Below, one piece after another: positions 9,221-18,469 of a stretch of DNA of 64,000 nt. The stretch is from Burkholderia sp. BCC0322. GTDB taxonomy: Bacteria; Pseudomonadota; Gammaproteobacteria; Burkholderiales; Burkholderiaceae. Where the stretch lies: contig NZ_CADFDU010000006.1 of NCBI RefSeq assembly GCF_902833045.1, forward strand, positions 413,051 through 477,050. Reading direction: 5' to 3'. Within the stretch, counting starts at the first letter, position 1. Every line of letters begins with the position of its first letter. The notes beneath the pieces are model-generated. The model searched no databases. It was not told the DNA's origin and was given only the letters and a program-made list of their open reading frames with translations. A program made the position numbers and the translations under genes.

Positions 9221-10186
9221 ATGGCCGCCGCGCTCGAACGACCCAGCCTCACGGCGCTCGGCCAGCCGGGTGCGAGAAGCCGCGACAAGCTCGCGCGCAT
9301 TCCCGTGCGCGTCGAGCCCGCGGCCGGTGCGGCATTGCCGAAGCCGCCGTGGCTGCGCGCGCGGCCGATGATGAGCGCAGCGGTCGTCGACACGGCGGCC
9401 GTGCTGCGTGACCATCGGCTGCATTCCGTCTGCGAGGAGGCGATGTGCCCGAACATCGGTGAATGCTTTGCGCAGCGCACGGCGACCTTCATGATCATGG
9501 GCGGCCTGTGCACGCGGCGCTGCCCGTTCTGCGACGTCGCGCACGGCCGTCCCGAGCCGCTCGATCCCGACGAGCCCGCGCGGCTGGCCGATGCGGCTGC
9601 GGCGCTCGGGCTGCGCTACGTCGTGATCACGTCGGTCGACCGCGACGACCTGCGCGACGGCGGCGCCGCGCATTTCGCCGCGTGCATCGCGGCGGTGCGC
9701 GCGAGCGTGCCGGGCATCGGCGTCGAGGTATTGACACCGGATTTCCGAGGCCGCGCGGGCCGCGCGCTCGATGCGTTGTCGACGGCGTGGCCCGACGTGT
9801 TCAACCACAACATCGAGACGGTGCCGTCGCTGTATCGCGCAGCGCGGCCGGGCGCCGACTATCGCGGCTCGCTCGAACTGCTTGCGCAGGCGAAGCGGGC
9901 GCGGCCGGGACTGGTGACGAAATCGGGGTTGATGCTTGGCCTTGGCGAGTGCGACGACGAAGTGCGCGACACGCTGCGCGACCTGCGTGCGCACGACGTC
10001 GACGTGCTGACGCTCGGCCAGTATCTCGCGCCGTCCGCGCACCATCTGCCGGTGCGGCGCTACGTGAGCCCGGACGCATTCGCCGCGTGGCGCGACGAGG
10101 CGCTATTGCTCGGTTTCAGGGAAGTCGTCGCGGGCCCGCTCGTGCGGTCGTCGTATCACGCGGCCGACGTGCTGGACGAGACGTAG
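9221..10186 (+). CDS. lipA: Lipoyl synthase of the acetoin operon
   Basis: A 321-residue radical-SAM enzyme. The auxiliary cluster motif has Cys71, Cys76 and Cys82 ([12 protein letters not shown]). The radical-SAM CxxxCxxC is Cys97, Cys101 and Cys104 (CTRRCPFC). The conserved RSSY near the C-terminus supplies the serine ligand. It inserts sulfur into octanoyl-lysine to give lipoyl-lysine. Its place at the end of the aco operon suggests dedicated lipoylation of AcoC. Burkholderia normally also has a lipB-lipA pair elsewhere, so this is probably a second copy. The 3' end is 11 bp from the convergent MATE gene. Confidence 0.93.
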   Translation: MAAALERPSLTALGQPGARSRDKLARIPVRVEPAAGAALPKPPWLRARPMMSAAVVDTAAVLRDHRLHSVCEEAMCPNIGECFAQRTATFMIMGGLCTRRCPFCDVAHGRPEPLDPDEPARLADAAAALGLRYVVITSVDRDDLRDGGAAHFAACIAAVRASVPGIGVEVLTPDFRGRAGRALDALSTAWPDVFNHNIETVPSLYRAARPGADYRGSLELLAQAKRARPGLVTKSGLMLGLGECDDEVRDTLRDLRAHDVDVLTLGQYLAPSAHHLPVRRYVSPDAFAAWRDEALLLGFREVVAGPLVRSSYHAADVLDET

Positions 10187-10197
10187 CGGGCAGCGCG

Positions 10198-11559
10198 TCA
10201 GGCGGACGTGAAAGCGGAGGCATGCGCGCGGCTGACGCGGCGCAGGTACAGCACGAGCCCGGCGCCCGCGAGCATCAGGCTGATCGTGTTCGCGAACCAG
10301 AAACCGCGCGCGCCCGTCAGCCACGCGGGCGCGATCCCGCCCACGTCGAAACCGAGCACGTAGCCGCCGCTGAGCCCGACGCCCCACAGCGCGACCGCAT
10401 AGATCACGGTCGGCACGACCGCGACCTTGTAGGCGCGCAGCACGAACGCCGACGTGACCTGCAGCGCATCGAAGACGTGGTAGCACGCGACGATCGCGAC
10501 GAGCGGCATCGCGGCCGCGGCGACGGCCGGGTTCGGCGTATAGCCGCCGATGATCAGCGGGCGCAGCACGAACACGAGCAGGCCGTAGGTCGCGGCAATG
10601 CCGCACGCGAAAATCACGCTGTGCCGGCCGAGCAGCCGGGCTTCCTCGGGCCGCCCGGCGCCGAGCGCGCGCGCGACCAGCGTCGACGCCGCCACGCCGA
10701 TCGACAGCGGCGTCATGTACAGCACCGCGCCGATGTTGCCGGCGATCTGGTGGCCGGCGAGCGTCGTCGTGCCGAACTGCGCGATGAACAGCGCCATGCA
10801 CGTGTACGACGTGACCTCGATCAGGTACGACAGGCCCATCGGCACGCCGAGTTTCAGGATGGCCTTCTGGCGTTCCCAGACCGGCCAGCAGAAGCGCGAG
10901 AAGATCGCGAGCGGCGCGAACACGTCGAGCTTCGCGAGCAGCGTGTAGCCGATCAGCGCGAGCGCCCAGTTGATCAGCGTGCTCGCGAGCCCGCAGCCGG
11001 GGCCGCCGAGGGCCGGCACGCCGAACCCGCCGAAGATGAACCACACGTTGAGCGGAAACTTGAGCAGCAGCGCGCCGATCTGCAGCATCATCGCGAGGCG
11101 CGGCTTGCCGGCCGCGTTGGTCAGCGCGTTGTAGATGCGGAAGACGAGGCTGGCGGGCAGCCCGTACGACAGGATGCGCAGGTAGTCGACGGTGCGGTCG
11201 TGCAGCGCGGCGGGCGTGTGCGCGACGCGCAGCAGCGGTTCGGGAAAATGCAGCAGGAGAAAGCCGGGCACCGCGAGCAGCAGCGCGAGCCACAGCGCCT
11301 GGCGCACTTCCTCGCCGATCTCCGCATAGCGCCGCGCGCCGTACAGTTGCCCGGTGATCGGCTGCAGCGCCGACAGGATGCCCGTCAGGCCGATATAGAT
11401 CGATATGTAGATCGACGAGCCGAGCCCGAGCGCGGCCAGATCGACGGCCGAGTAGCGCCCGACCATCGCGGTGTCGATCACGCCGAACGCGATGATCGCA
11501 AGCTGGCCGACGAGCACCGGCCACGCGAGACCGACGATCCGGCGGATGTCGCCGAACAT
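10198..11559 (-). CDS. MATE family efflux transporter
   Basis: A 453-residue integral membrane protein starting at ATG 11559, 2 bp after the stop of the upstream glycosyltransferase gene (TGA-CG-ATG). Twelve hydrophobic segments are evident. The first has GLAWPVLVGQLAIIAFGVIDTAMVG, of which VIDTAMVGRYS is a MATE signature. MATE proteins export cationic drugs or metabolites using Na+ or H+. A longer frame upstream of 11559 overlaps the neighbouring gene and is rejected. Tight spacing implies cotranscription with the glycosyltransferase. Substrate unknown. Confidence 0.9.
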   Translation of the reverse strand: MFGDIRRIVGLAWPVLVGQLAIIAFGVIDTAMVGRYSAVDLAALGLGSSIYISIYIGLTGILSALQPITGQLYGARRYAEIGEEVRQALWLALLLAVPGFLLLHFPEPLLRVAHTPAALHDRTVDYLRILSYGLPASLVFRIYNALTNAAGKPRLAMMLQIGALLLKFPLNVWFIFGGFGVPALGGPGCGLASTLINWALALIGYTLLAKLDVFAPLAIFSRFCWPVWERQKAILKLGVPMGLSYLIEVTSYTCMALFIAQFGTTTLAGHQIAGNIGAVLYMTPLSIGVAASTLVARALGAGRPEEARLLGRHSVIFACGIAATYGLLVFVLRPLIIGGYTPNPAVAAAAMPLVAIVACYHVFDALQVTSAFVLRAYKVAVVPTVIYAVALWGVGLSGGYVLGFDVGGIAPAWLTGARGFWFANTISLMLAGAGLVLYLRRVSRAHASAFTSA

Positions 11560-11561
11560 CG

Positions 11562-13319
11562 TCAGTCGGCCGGCTGGCGGCGCGGCGGACGTCGCTTGAC
11601 GGGCGTCTTCGGCCGTTCGATGCGCTCGTACAGGCGGAAGCGCTCGTCGCGGTCGGCGACGCGGCGGCCTTCCCACACGAGACGCCACACATATTGCGAC
11701 ACCGAGCTCGGCTCGCCGAAGTCCGCGCGGTCCTGACGCAGGATCACGTCGCAGTCGCCGGAGAAATCGAAGCGCATGTTGCCGAAATACGCGAAGGTCG
11801 CGATCTGCGCGTCACCGAGCCGCACCGGCGAGATGCACTCGTAGTCGGACGGCAGGTGCACCGCGATCTGTTGCGCGACATCGCGATAGGTCCGGCCGTA
11901 GTTGACGATCGGCAGCCACAGCGTCATCAGCAGCACCCACATCAGCGTGGTGCCCGCACCCGACAGCACGACGCTGCGCCACAGCACCTTCGGCTGCCGC
12001 GAGATGCGCCAGCGTACGAGGAAGCACCAGCACACGGTGGCGATCACCGCGCAGATGAACGACAGGATCTTGAAATGCGGTTCGTAGCCGGGCACGAGGC
12101 GCGCGAGGTTGCGCGCGAGCGGATGCGGGAAGCCCGTGAGCGATGCGAGCCACACGAGCCACACGAAGGTGCCGAGGATCGTGAAGCTCAGCACCGCGAA
12201 CCAGTCGATCGCGTTGATCGCGCCGCGCTTGAGGGTTGGCAGCGCGAACGTCGCGAGCACCGCGAGCGGCGGCAACAGCAGCATGTACATGCGGTTCGAC
12301 TGCTGGCTCTGCAGGATCACGAGCGCGACGAGCGGCACGGCGACCGACAGCGGAATCGCGACGTGCGCCCGGCGGCGCATGCCGGCCCAGCTCCACCACG
12401 CCCAGATCGCGAGCGGGCACGCGGGCCAGGTGAACAGCGGCAGGTTCTTCGCCGCATAGCCGAGCACGGCGGTCGGCGGCCCCGAAAAGCGCATCAGGCT
12501 GCCGTGGATCCACTGGTTGAAGAACCATGCGGCGTCGTCGGGCGCCGCGACGAACGCGGCCAGCGGCCATAGCGCGAAGATCGCGGCTGCGAGCGGCACG
12601 CCGACCAACGGCAGGCTCAGGTTGCGCATCTCGGGCGTGACGATCCACAGCACGGCCGTACCGACGAGCAGCGCGACGACCAGTACCGGATTGCCGGACA
12701 GCGCGACCAGGCCGATCGCGACACCCCACCACAGCGCGCCCTGCATCGGCTTGTCGATGCCGCGCACGATCCCGTAGACGAGCATCGCGATCCACGCGAA
12801 CTGGGCGAGCTGCGGCGTCGTTTCATGCCCGCGCTCCGCGAGACCGAAGCAGGCGACGAGAACCAGCAGTGCGCCGTCGGCGAGCGTGCGGCCGTAGTCG
12901 CGCGGCTCGGGCTCGCCGCCGAATGCGTATTTGAACGGCTGGACCTCGGCACGCCGGCCGAGCAGGTAGGCCGCGTACCAGACGAATGCACACGCGACGC
13001 AGAACAGCACGCCGGTTTCGACGCGCGACGCGTTGCTCGCGTCGACCCACGGGCCCAGGCCGCGGATCGACAGCGCGCCGAGCCAGTAGCCGAGCGGTCC
13101 GTCGGTCGTGATGAACTTGCCGACCAGGTTCGGCAGTAGCCAGTCGTGCCAGCCGCCCTTGGCCATCGTCCACATCACGCCAAAGCCCGCCGCGTCCTCG
13201 TTCTTCCACGGGTCGCGGCCGAACAGGCCGAACGCTGCGTAGACGAAGCAGAGTGTGAGCAGCAGCCAGCGCGGCAGCGCGCGCGTGGCGGAGGCGGTGA
13301 GACGGACGACAGGCTTCAT
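11562..13319 (-). CDS. ArnT-like membrane glycosyltransferase (GT39/PMT type)
   Basis: A 585-residue protein starting at ATG 13319. It has about 11-12 hydrophobic segments and, after the first, the motif FGRDPWKNEDAAGFGVMW. This resembles the Asp-rich first periplasmic loop of GT39 enzymes such as ArnT. The phrase TTDGPLGYWLGALSIR matches their second loop motif. Such enzymes move a sugar from undecaprenyl phosphate to lipid A, protein or other acceptors at the periplasmic face. The acceptor here cannot be told. It is followed 2 bp later by the MATE gene. Confidence 0.82.
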   Translation of the reverse strand: MKPVVRLTASATRALPRWLLLTLCFVYAAFGLFGRDPWKNEDAAGFGVMWTMAKGGWHDWLLPNLVGKFITTDGPLGYWLGALSIRGLGPWVDASNASRVETGVLFCVACAFVWYAAYLLGRRAEVQPFKYAFGGEPEPRDYGRTLADGALLVLVACFGLAERGHETTPQLAQFAWIAMLVYGIVRGIDKPMQGALWWGVAIGLVALSGNPVLVVALLVGTAVLWIVTPEMRNLSLPLVGVPLAAAIFALWPLAAFVAAPDDAAWFFNQWIHGSLMRFSGPPTAVLGYAAKNLPLFTWPACPLAIWAWWSWAGMRRRAHVAIPLSVAVPLVALVILQSQQSNRMYMLLLPPLAVLATFALPTLKRGAINAIDWFAVLSFTILGTFVWLVWLASLTGFPHPLARNLARLVPGYEPHFKILSFICAVIATVCWCFLVRWRISRQPKVLWRSVVLSGAGTTLMWVLLMTLWLPIVNYGRTYRDVAQQIAVHLPSDYECISPVRLGDAQIATFAYFGNMRFDFSGDCDVILRQDRADFGEPSSVSQYVWRLVWEGRRVADRDERFRLYERIERPKTPVKRRPPRRQPAD

Positions 13320-13469
13320 GCAGATGAGCGATTTGTTATGGGCGGGCGGCCGGCGCGGAGGTGCGCGGTCGAGCCGGCTTCGAGCATCCGGCATTGTAGA
13401 CGCGCCCGCTGTTGCGCGTCAGGTCGATGCCCGGGCGCCAGCCGGCGCCGGTCGGGCGAGCAGAGACAA

Positions 13470-13495
13470 AAAAGGGCAGCCTGGGCTGCCCTTTT
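13470..13495 (-). terminator. Intrinsic terminator after rpmE2
   Basis: A perfect 12-bp stem (AAAAGGGCAGCC / GGCTGCCCTTTT) with a 2-base loop lies 43 bp beyond the rpmE2 stop. It is followed by further T residues in the leftward direction. Confidence 0.88.
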
Positions 13496-13538
13496 GTGCG
13501 ACACCGGTGCGTTGCAACCACCGGATGCAATGCGAAGC

Positions 13539-13799
13539 TTACTTCGCCTTGCCGCTGGCGCGTACGCCGAACTTGTTCTTGAACTTCTCGACACGGCCTG
13601 CCGTGTCCATGATCTTTTGCTGACCCGTGTAGAACGAGTGCGATTCCGACGACACTTCGATCTTGGCGAGCGGGTAGGTCTTGCCGTCGAGTTCGATGTT
13701 TTCGCGCGTCTGGATCGTCGAGCGCGTGATGAACTTGAAGCCGTTCGACATGTCTTGGAAGACGACTTCGCGGTAGTTCGGGTGGATGCCTTCTTTCAT
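13539..13799 (-). CDS. rpmE2: 50S ribosomal protein L31 type B
   Basis: An 86-residue protein starting [16 protein letters not shown], the hallmark of type B L31. The type A zinc CxxC pair is absent. In many bacteria the zinc-free paralogue replaces the zinc-binding L31 under zinc limitation. The ATG at 13799 follows AAGGAAAG on the reverse strand. The gene is monocistronic with a strong terminator downstream. I saw no clear Zur box in the 157 bp upstream. Confidence 0.95.
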   Translation of the reverse strand: MKEGIHPNYREVVFQDMSNGFKFITRSTIQTRENIELDGKTYPLAKIEVSSESHSFYTGQQKIMDTAGRVEKFKNKFGVRASGKAK

Positions 13800-13956
13800 G
13801 GTCTTTCCTTGGTGAGAGCGGTAGCCAACCCGCCGCTTGCCGTGCCGGAGCGCGCGCATTGCGCAAACCAGACGACGCCAAGCCCGGCGCGAGCCACTTG
13901 CCTAAGGTCGAAAAACGGCGATTATGCCAGAAAATCAGATGGTTGACGAATAATTT

Positions 13957-14790
13957 TCACGGTGCGTCGAGCGCGCCGGTGCCGGCCGGGTCTTGCCGGT
14001 AGTAGCGAGCGAGCAATCGGTACAGCTCCGGAAATTCGGACTCGAACGCTTTCGGCCGCACGAACAGCGCTTCGCTGCATACCGCGAAGAATTCCGACGG
14101 GTGGTCGGCCGCATACGGGTCGATCAGCGAGTCCCGCTCGAAGCGCGCCCACGCGCGGTCCGGCACAGCGTCGACGCGCGCGCAGAATTGGTCGTACGCG
14201 TGCTCGAACACGTCGGCCCAGGCCTGCGCATCGAGGTGAGGCGCGTGCCAGCGTCGAAATAGGGGCGGATAGCCGTCGGCCGCGCCGTTGACCATGTCGA
14301 TCTTGTGCGCGAACTCGTGGATCACGACGTTGTACGCATCGCGGCCGTCCGTCATCTGCGCGTCTTCCCACGACAGGATCACGGGGCCGCCTTCCCAGGC
14401 CTCGCCGCTCGCATCCTGCTCGACTTCGTGGACGACGCCGTCTTCGTCCTGTACCGTCTTGCGGATCACGAATTCGCCCGGATAGACGACGACGCCGACC
14501 CAGCCGTCGTACAGCGACAGGTCGAGATTCAGTACCGGCAGGCAGGCCTGCGCGGCGATCGCGACGATCATCGCGTCGGTCAGTTCCAGCCCGTGCGCGG
14601 TCGAGAACGATTTTTTCGCGACGAACAGGCTCGTCAGTTCGCGCAACCGGCCGAGCGCGTCGGGCGACAGCGCCGCGAGGAACGGCAGGCGCTCGACGGT
14701 GTCCTGCCACAGCGCGTCGGGGATCGGGTGGCTGCGCAGCGCGCGGTCGCGGCGGCGGTCGTCGAACCAGCGGGTCAGTTTCGAGAGCAT
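13957..14790 (-). CDS. mtfA: MtfA-type zinc peptidase (M90 family)
   Basis: A 277-residue protein. The gluzincin-like motif HEFAH is at residues 158-162, and a distal Glu lies in the following helices (ADHPSEFFAV). The N-terminal region WQDTVERLPFLAALS matches MtfA. In Escherichia coli MtfA binds the repressor Mlc and so affects glucose PTS expression. It also has aminopeptidase activity. Burkholderia lacks an obvious Mlc-PTS link, so the partner is uncertain. Downstream of the MFS gene with a 38-bp gap. Confidence 0.9.
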   Translation of the reverse strand: MLSKLTRWFDDRRRDRALRSHPIPDALWQDTVERLPFLAALSPDALGRLRELTSLFVAKKSFSTAHGLELTDAMIVAIAAQACLPVLNLDLSLYDGWVGVVVYPGEFVIRKTVQDEDGVVHEVEQDASGEAWEGGPVILSWEDAQMTDGRDAYNVVIHEFAHKIDMVNGAADGYPPLFRRWHAPHLDAQAWADVFEHAYDQFCARVDAVPDRAWARFERDSLIDPYAADHPSEFFAVCSEALFVRPKAFESEFPELYRLLARYYRQDPAGTGALDAP

Positions 14791-14828
14791 GAAGGCGGTT
14801 CGCGGAAATCCAAAGCCTGTCTTTTAAC

Positions 14829-16385
14829 TCAATCGATCTCTTTTTGCCATGCCGCGAAGAGGCCGCCGACCAGCGCCACGCCCGCCAGGAAGTAAAAGCC
14901 GTCGAGCGACGCAAGGAACGACGCCTGTTGCGCGACCATGCGCGCGATCGACGCGATCGCGAGGCCGTGTGCCTCGTTCAGCGCATGGCCGGCGGCGGCA
15001 TAGCTGCGCGTCAGGGCGTCGACGGTCTGCTGGAACGCCGGGTCGAACACGTTCGCGCGCTCGACGAGCCGCGTCTGGTGCACGGCCACGCGGTGCTGTT
15101 CGACGATGATCACCGACGACGTCGCGAACGAGATCGTCAGTTGCCGCACGATGTTCTTCAGCCGGTAGCCGTGCGTATATTCGTCGATCGCGAAGATCCG
15201 GAACGTCAGGTTGGCCACCGGCAGCACGATGAAGAGCAGCAGCAATCCGCGCAGCAGCAGTGGGACGATCAGCGCGGCTTCGCCGACCTGCGGTGTCATC
15301 CGCGTCATCCACAGCGCGGCCGTGATGGCGATCGCGAATCCCGGCACGACGAACCACTTCTTGTGCGTGACGAATTTCGCGTAACGCAGGTACGCGAACA
15401 GCGCGGTGGCCGAAATCAGCGACATCGTGCCCACCAGCCGCCCGGCGTTCTCGACCGGATAGCCGAGCCCGCCTTCGAGAAACCGCGACGTCAGGTAACT
15501 GAAGCCCGTCGACTCGTAGTAATAGAACATGTAGAGCAGCAGCCCGACCTGGAACGTCCGTTCGCGGAACGCGTGCAGCCGCACGAGCGGCTTCGGATGG
15601 TGCCACTGGTGATACGCGAACCACGCAAGCGCGCCGATCCCCGCGATCGTCAACAAGATCAGCATCGGCGAGCCGCTGTAGAGCTGGTAATGCACCTGTT
15701 GCAGCACGATCTGCAGCGCGCCTTGCGCGAGCGCGAACACGACATACGGCCAGAAGTGCCCGGAGCCGCGTTCGTCGTCGGGTGTCCGGCCCGAATCGGG
15801 CAACGTGAGCAGCGCGAGGATCGCGAACGCGATGCCGGCCGGCGCCGAGCACGCGAACAGCGCGCGCCACGTCGAATGCGCGACGAGCAGGCCGCCGACG
15901 ATCGGCGCGAGCGCGCTGCCGAGCAGGATCATGATCAGGAACGCGCGTGTCGCGGGTGGCCGTTCTTGCGGCTTGAAGCTGATCTGGATCAGGATCCGGC
16001 ACGCGCCCATCATCGGGCCGATGAAATATCCCTGAAAACCGCGCGCGAACGCGAGTTCGAGCGAGGTGTCGGCGAGCGCGGCCGCAATCGCGCCGAACGA
16101 GAACATCAGCATGCAGCCGGCGGCGTAGCGGCGATGGCCGAGCCGGTCGATCCACCATTGCTGCTGGAGGATGCCGAGCACGGCCGTGACCGCGTAGGCG
16201 CTCGACGACCACACGAGTTCGTCGGGCGACGCGTTGATGCCGCCTGCGATGTAGCTCGCGAAGAACGAGAAGGCCGCGTTGTCGAAATAGTCGATGCCGG
16301 TGACGAGTGCGAGCGCCCACGGGAACAGGTCCGCGCGCAGGTTGGCGCGGCTCCACAGCGGCGAGCGGCCGGGCACCGCATTCAT
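14829..16385 (-). CDS. MFS transporter (DHA2-like, 14 TM)
   Basis: A 518-residue membrane protein with about 14 hydrophobic segments. The N-terminal half has the layout of drug:H+ antiporter-2 transporters: a first helix with GIDYFDN, then QQWWIDRLGHRR in the 2-3 loop, then ARGFQGYFIGPMMG. The start codon overlaps the stop of the upstream MerR gene by 4 bp (ATGA), so translation is coupled. A regulator plus exporter pair suggests an inducible efflux pump for a toxic organic compound. No membrane-fusion partner is adjacent. Confidence 0.88.
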   Translation of the reverse strand: MNAVPGRSPLWSRANLRADLFPWALALVTGIDYFDNAAFSFFASYIAGGINASPDELVWSSSAYAVTAVLGILQQQWWIDRLGHRRYAAGCMLMFSFGAIAAALADTSLELAFARGFQGYFIGPMMGACRILIQISFKPQERPPATRAFLIMILLGSALAPIVGGLLVAHSTWRALFACSAPAGIAFAILALLTLPDSGRTPDDERGSGHFWPYVVFALAQGALQIVLQQVHYQLYSGSPMLILLTIAGIGALAWFAYHQWHHPKPLVRLHAFRERTFQVGLLLYMFYYYESTGFSYLTSRFLEGGLGYPVENAGRLVGTMSLISATALFAYLRYAKFVTHKKWFVVPGFAIAITAALWMTRMTPQVGEAALIVPLLLRGLLLLFIVLPVANLTFRIFAIDEYTHGYRLKNIVRQLTISFATSSVIIVEQHRVAVHQTRLVERANVFDPAFQQTVDALTRSYAAAGHALNEAHGLAIASIARMVAQQASFLASLDGFYFLAGVALVGGLFAAWQKEID

Positions 16386-16882
16386 TCGCGGTCCTGGCGC
16401 GTGCGCCGCGAGCCGGCCTCGGCCTGCCGCTGCGCGATCAGCGCATCGGGGCTTTCTCCGGCGAGACGCCGCTCGACGTAGTCGATATCGTGCTGCAACT
16501 CCTTGCGCAGCGCGACGGCTTCCTTCAACTCGCGCTGGACGGCCGCGATCCGGCGGTCGAGCGTGCCGATCTGCTCGGCAAGGCCGGTACGGATGTCGCG
16601 CAGCGACGCGTCGGAATAGCGACGCCGGCCGTCGCCCGTTTCTTCCAGCGGGCGCTTCAGCATCTCGGTGATGCCATGCAACGAGAAGCCGAGCGCGCGC
16701 AGCCGCAGGATGCGCGCGAAGCGCTCGAGATCGGCTTCGTCGTAGAGGCGGTAGCGGCCCTCGCTGCGCGATGGCGTGACGAGCCCGCGCTCTTCGTAAT
16801 ACTTCAGCGTGCGCGGCGTGACGCCGAGGCGCGATGCGGCGTCGCTCACGGTCAGCAGTGGGGTGGAGGCGTCGTTCGGCAT
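16382..16882 (-). CDS. MerR family regulator of the adjacent MFS exporter
   Basis: A 166-residue protein from ATG 16882. A GTG at 16915 would add 11 residues but falls at or before the predicted transcript start. The MerR helix-turn-helix is LTVSDAASRLGVTPRTLKYYEERGLV. The C-terminal half is a long coiled coil with no Cys metal site (RRIAAVQRELKEAVALRKEL). It forms an ATGA overlap with the MFS gene. A 6-bp inverted repeat and a TATAAT -10 lie just upstream, consistent with autoregulation of the two-gene operon. Confidence 0.88.
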   Translation of the reverse strand: MPNDASTPLLTVSDAASRLGVTPRTLKYYEERGLVTPSRSEGRYRLYDEADLERFARILRLRALGFSLHGITEMLKRPLEETGDGRRRYSDASLRDIRTGLAEQIGTLDRRIAAVQRELKEAVALRKELQHDIDYVERRLAGESPDALIAQRQAEAGSRRTRQDRE

Positions 16883-16916
16883 CGGGAGGCGGGGATTAGA
16901 TCGGGGCGATGGCACG

Positions 16917-16950
16917 ATTATAGATCAACCTGTACGTTCACGTTCAGGTT
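16917..16950 (-). promoter_or_regulatory. Promoter/operator of the MerR-MFS operon
   Basis: On the reverse strand a perfect TATAAT -10 lies at 16922-16917. The inverted repeat AACCTG-N12-CAGGTT (16950-16927) sits where a MerR dimer would bind, over the -35 to -10 spacer. Tandem GAACGT repeats lie inside the dyad. The rho terminator begins within 10 bp of it. Confidence 0.7.
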
Positions 16951-16957
16951 GGGATCG

Positions 16958-16994
16958 AAAAACGGCCGCCGGGCAGGATGCGCGGGCGGCCGTT
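16958..16994 (-). terminator. Intrinsic terminator after rho
   Basis: A 10-bp stem (AACGGCCGCC / GGCGGCCGTT) with a 14-base loop, followed on the reverse strand by a run of five T. It lies 19 bp past the rho stop. It insulates the MerR promoter immediately downstream. Confidence 0.8.
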
Positions 16995-17013
16995 CGTTGC
17001 GGGGCGGGGGCGA

Positions 17014-18276
17014 TCAGCCGCCGCGGCGCATCAGGTCGAAGAACTCGGAGTTGCTCTTCGTCTGGCGGATCTTGTCGAGCAGGAATTCCATCGCTTCGAC
17101 TTCATCCATGTCGTGGATGAACTTGCGCAGCACCCAGATCTTCTGAAGGATCTCGGGCTTGATCAGCATTTCTTCGCGACGCGTGCCCGACTTGTTCAAG
17201 TTGATCGACGGATACACGCGTTTTTCCGCGAGACGGCGCTCGAGGTGCACTTCCATGTTACCGGTGCCCTTGAACTCTTCGTAGATCACGTCGTCCATGC
17301 GGCTGCCGGTTTCGATCAGCGCGGTGCCGATGATCGTCAGCGAACCGCCTTCCTCGATGTTGCGCGCCGCGCCGAAGAAGCGCTTCGGCCGCTGCAGCGC
17401 GTTCGCGTCGACACCACCCGTCAGCACCTTGCCCGATGCCGGGATCACGGTGTTGTACGCGCGTGCGAGACGCGTGATCGAGTCGAGCAGAATCACGACG
17501 TCATGTTTCATTTCGACGAGGCGCTTGGCCTTCTCGATCACCATTTCGGCGACCTGGACGTGGCGCGTGGCCGGTTCGTCGAACGTCGATGCGATCACTT
17601 CGCCGGCGACCGAGCGCTGCATTTCGGTCACTTCTTCCGGGCGCTCGTCGATCAGCAGCACGAACAGGATGACGTCCGGGTGGTTCTGCTTGATCGCGTG
17701 TGCGATGTGCTGGAGCATCACGGTCTTGCCCGACTTCGGCGACGCGACGAGCAGGCCGCGCTGGCCCTTGCCGATCGGCGCGATCATGTCGATGATGCGG
17801 CCCGTGACGTTTTCCTCGCCGCGCATTTCGCGTTCGAGCGACAGCGGCTTGTTCGGGTGCAGCGGCGTGAGGTTCTCGAACATGATCTTGTGTTTCGAGG
17901 CCTCGGGCGGCTGCCCGTTGACTTTGTCGACCTTCACCAGCGCGAAGTAGCGCTCGCCGTCCTTCGGCGTGCGGACTTCACCTTCGATGGTGTCGCCGGT
18001 GTGCAGGTTGAAGCGGCGGATCTGCGACGGGCTGATATAGATGTCGTCGGTGCTCGCGAGGTACGACATTTCCGGCGAGCGCAGGAAGCCGAAGCCGTCC
18101 GGCAGCACTTCGAGCGTACCGTCGCCGAAGATCGTCTCTCCCGTCTTGGCGCGCTTTTTAAGAATGGCAAACATCAACTCCTGCTTGCGCAGGCGGTTCG
18201 CGTTTTCGATCTCCAGGCCATTGGCCATTTCGATCAGTTCGGAGACGTGCAGAGACTTGAGCTCGGATAAATGCAT
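17014..18276 (-). CDS. rho: Transcription termination factor Rho
   Basis: A 420-residue hexameric RNA helicase. The N-terminal RNA-binding domain has [25 protein letters not shown]. The ATPase has the P-loop [11 protein letters not shown] and the Walker B stretch [16 protein letters not shown]. The Q-loop and R-loop regions ([17 protein letters not shown]) are intact. Length is the usual one for Rho without an insertion. A TAGAAT -10 lies at 18380-18375, giving a leader of about 90 bases. The position next to trxA is conserved in proteobacteria. Confidence 0.98.
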   Translation of the reverse strand: MHLSELKSLHVSELIEMANGLEIENANRLRKQELMFAILKKRAKTGETIFGDGTLEVLPDGFGFLRSPEMSYLASTDDIYISPSQIRRFNLHTGDTIEGEVRTPKDGERYFALVKVDKVNGQPPEASKHKIMFENLTPLHPNKPLSLEREMRGEENVTGRIIDMIAPIGKGQRGLLVASPKSGKTVMLQHIAHAIKQNHPDVILFVLLIDERPEEVTEMQRSVAGEVIASTFDEPATRHVQVAEMVIEKAKRLVEMKHDVVILLDSITRLARAYNTVIPASGKVLTGGVDANALQRPKRFFGAARNIEEGGSLTIIGTALIETGSRMDDVIYEEFKGTGNMEVHLERRLAEKRVYPSINLNKSGTRREEMLIKPEILQKIWVLRKFIHDMDEVEAMEFLLDKIRQTKSNSEFFDLMRRGG

Positions 18277-18374
18277 ACGGAGAACCCGCCAGGGAGGAGA
18301 CGACGAAAGAAATAAAGGGAGGAGGGCGAGCGGAAGCGCTCAGAGACTTAAATGCGTCTTGTAGACGTTTTTTA

Positions 18375-18380
18375 ATTCTA
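18375..18380 (-). promoter_or_regulatory. Candidate -10 of the rho promoter
   Basis: TAGAAT on the reverse strand, with no good -35 at 17 bp. The predicted leader of about 90 bases is a natural place for Rho autoregulation, as known in enterobacteria. Only the -10 is visible. Confidence 0.45.
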
Positions 18381-18425
18381 GCATAGGCCGATTCGCGCTT
18401 GAGCGAGCGATCGGCGGCTTGTCGA

Positions 18426-18455
18426 CGGACGTGTTGCCGGATGACAACACGTCCG
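18426..18455 (-). repeat. Hairpin between trxA and rho
   Basis: A perfect 11-bp inverted repeat (CGGACGTGTTG / CAACACGTCCG) with an 8-base loop starts 14 bp after the trxA stop. It has no U-tract, so it is not a standard intrinsic terminator. It could stabilise the trxA mRNA end or act with Rho-dependent termination. Confidence 0.7.
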
Positions 18456-18469
18456 CGGAACTGCCTGTA

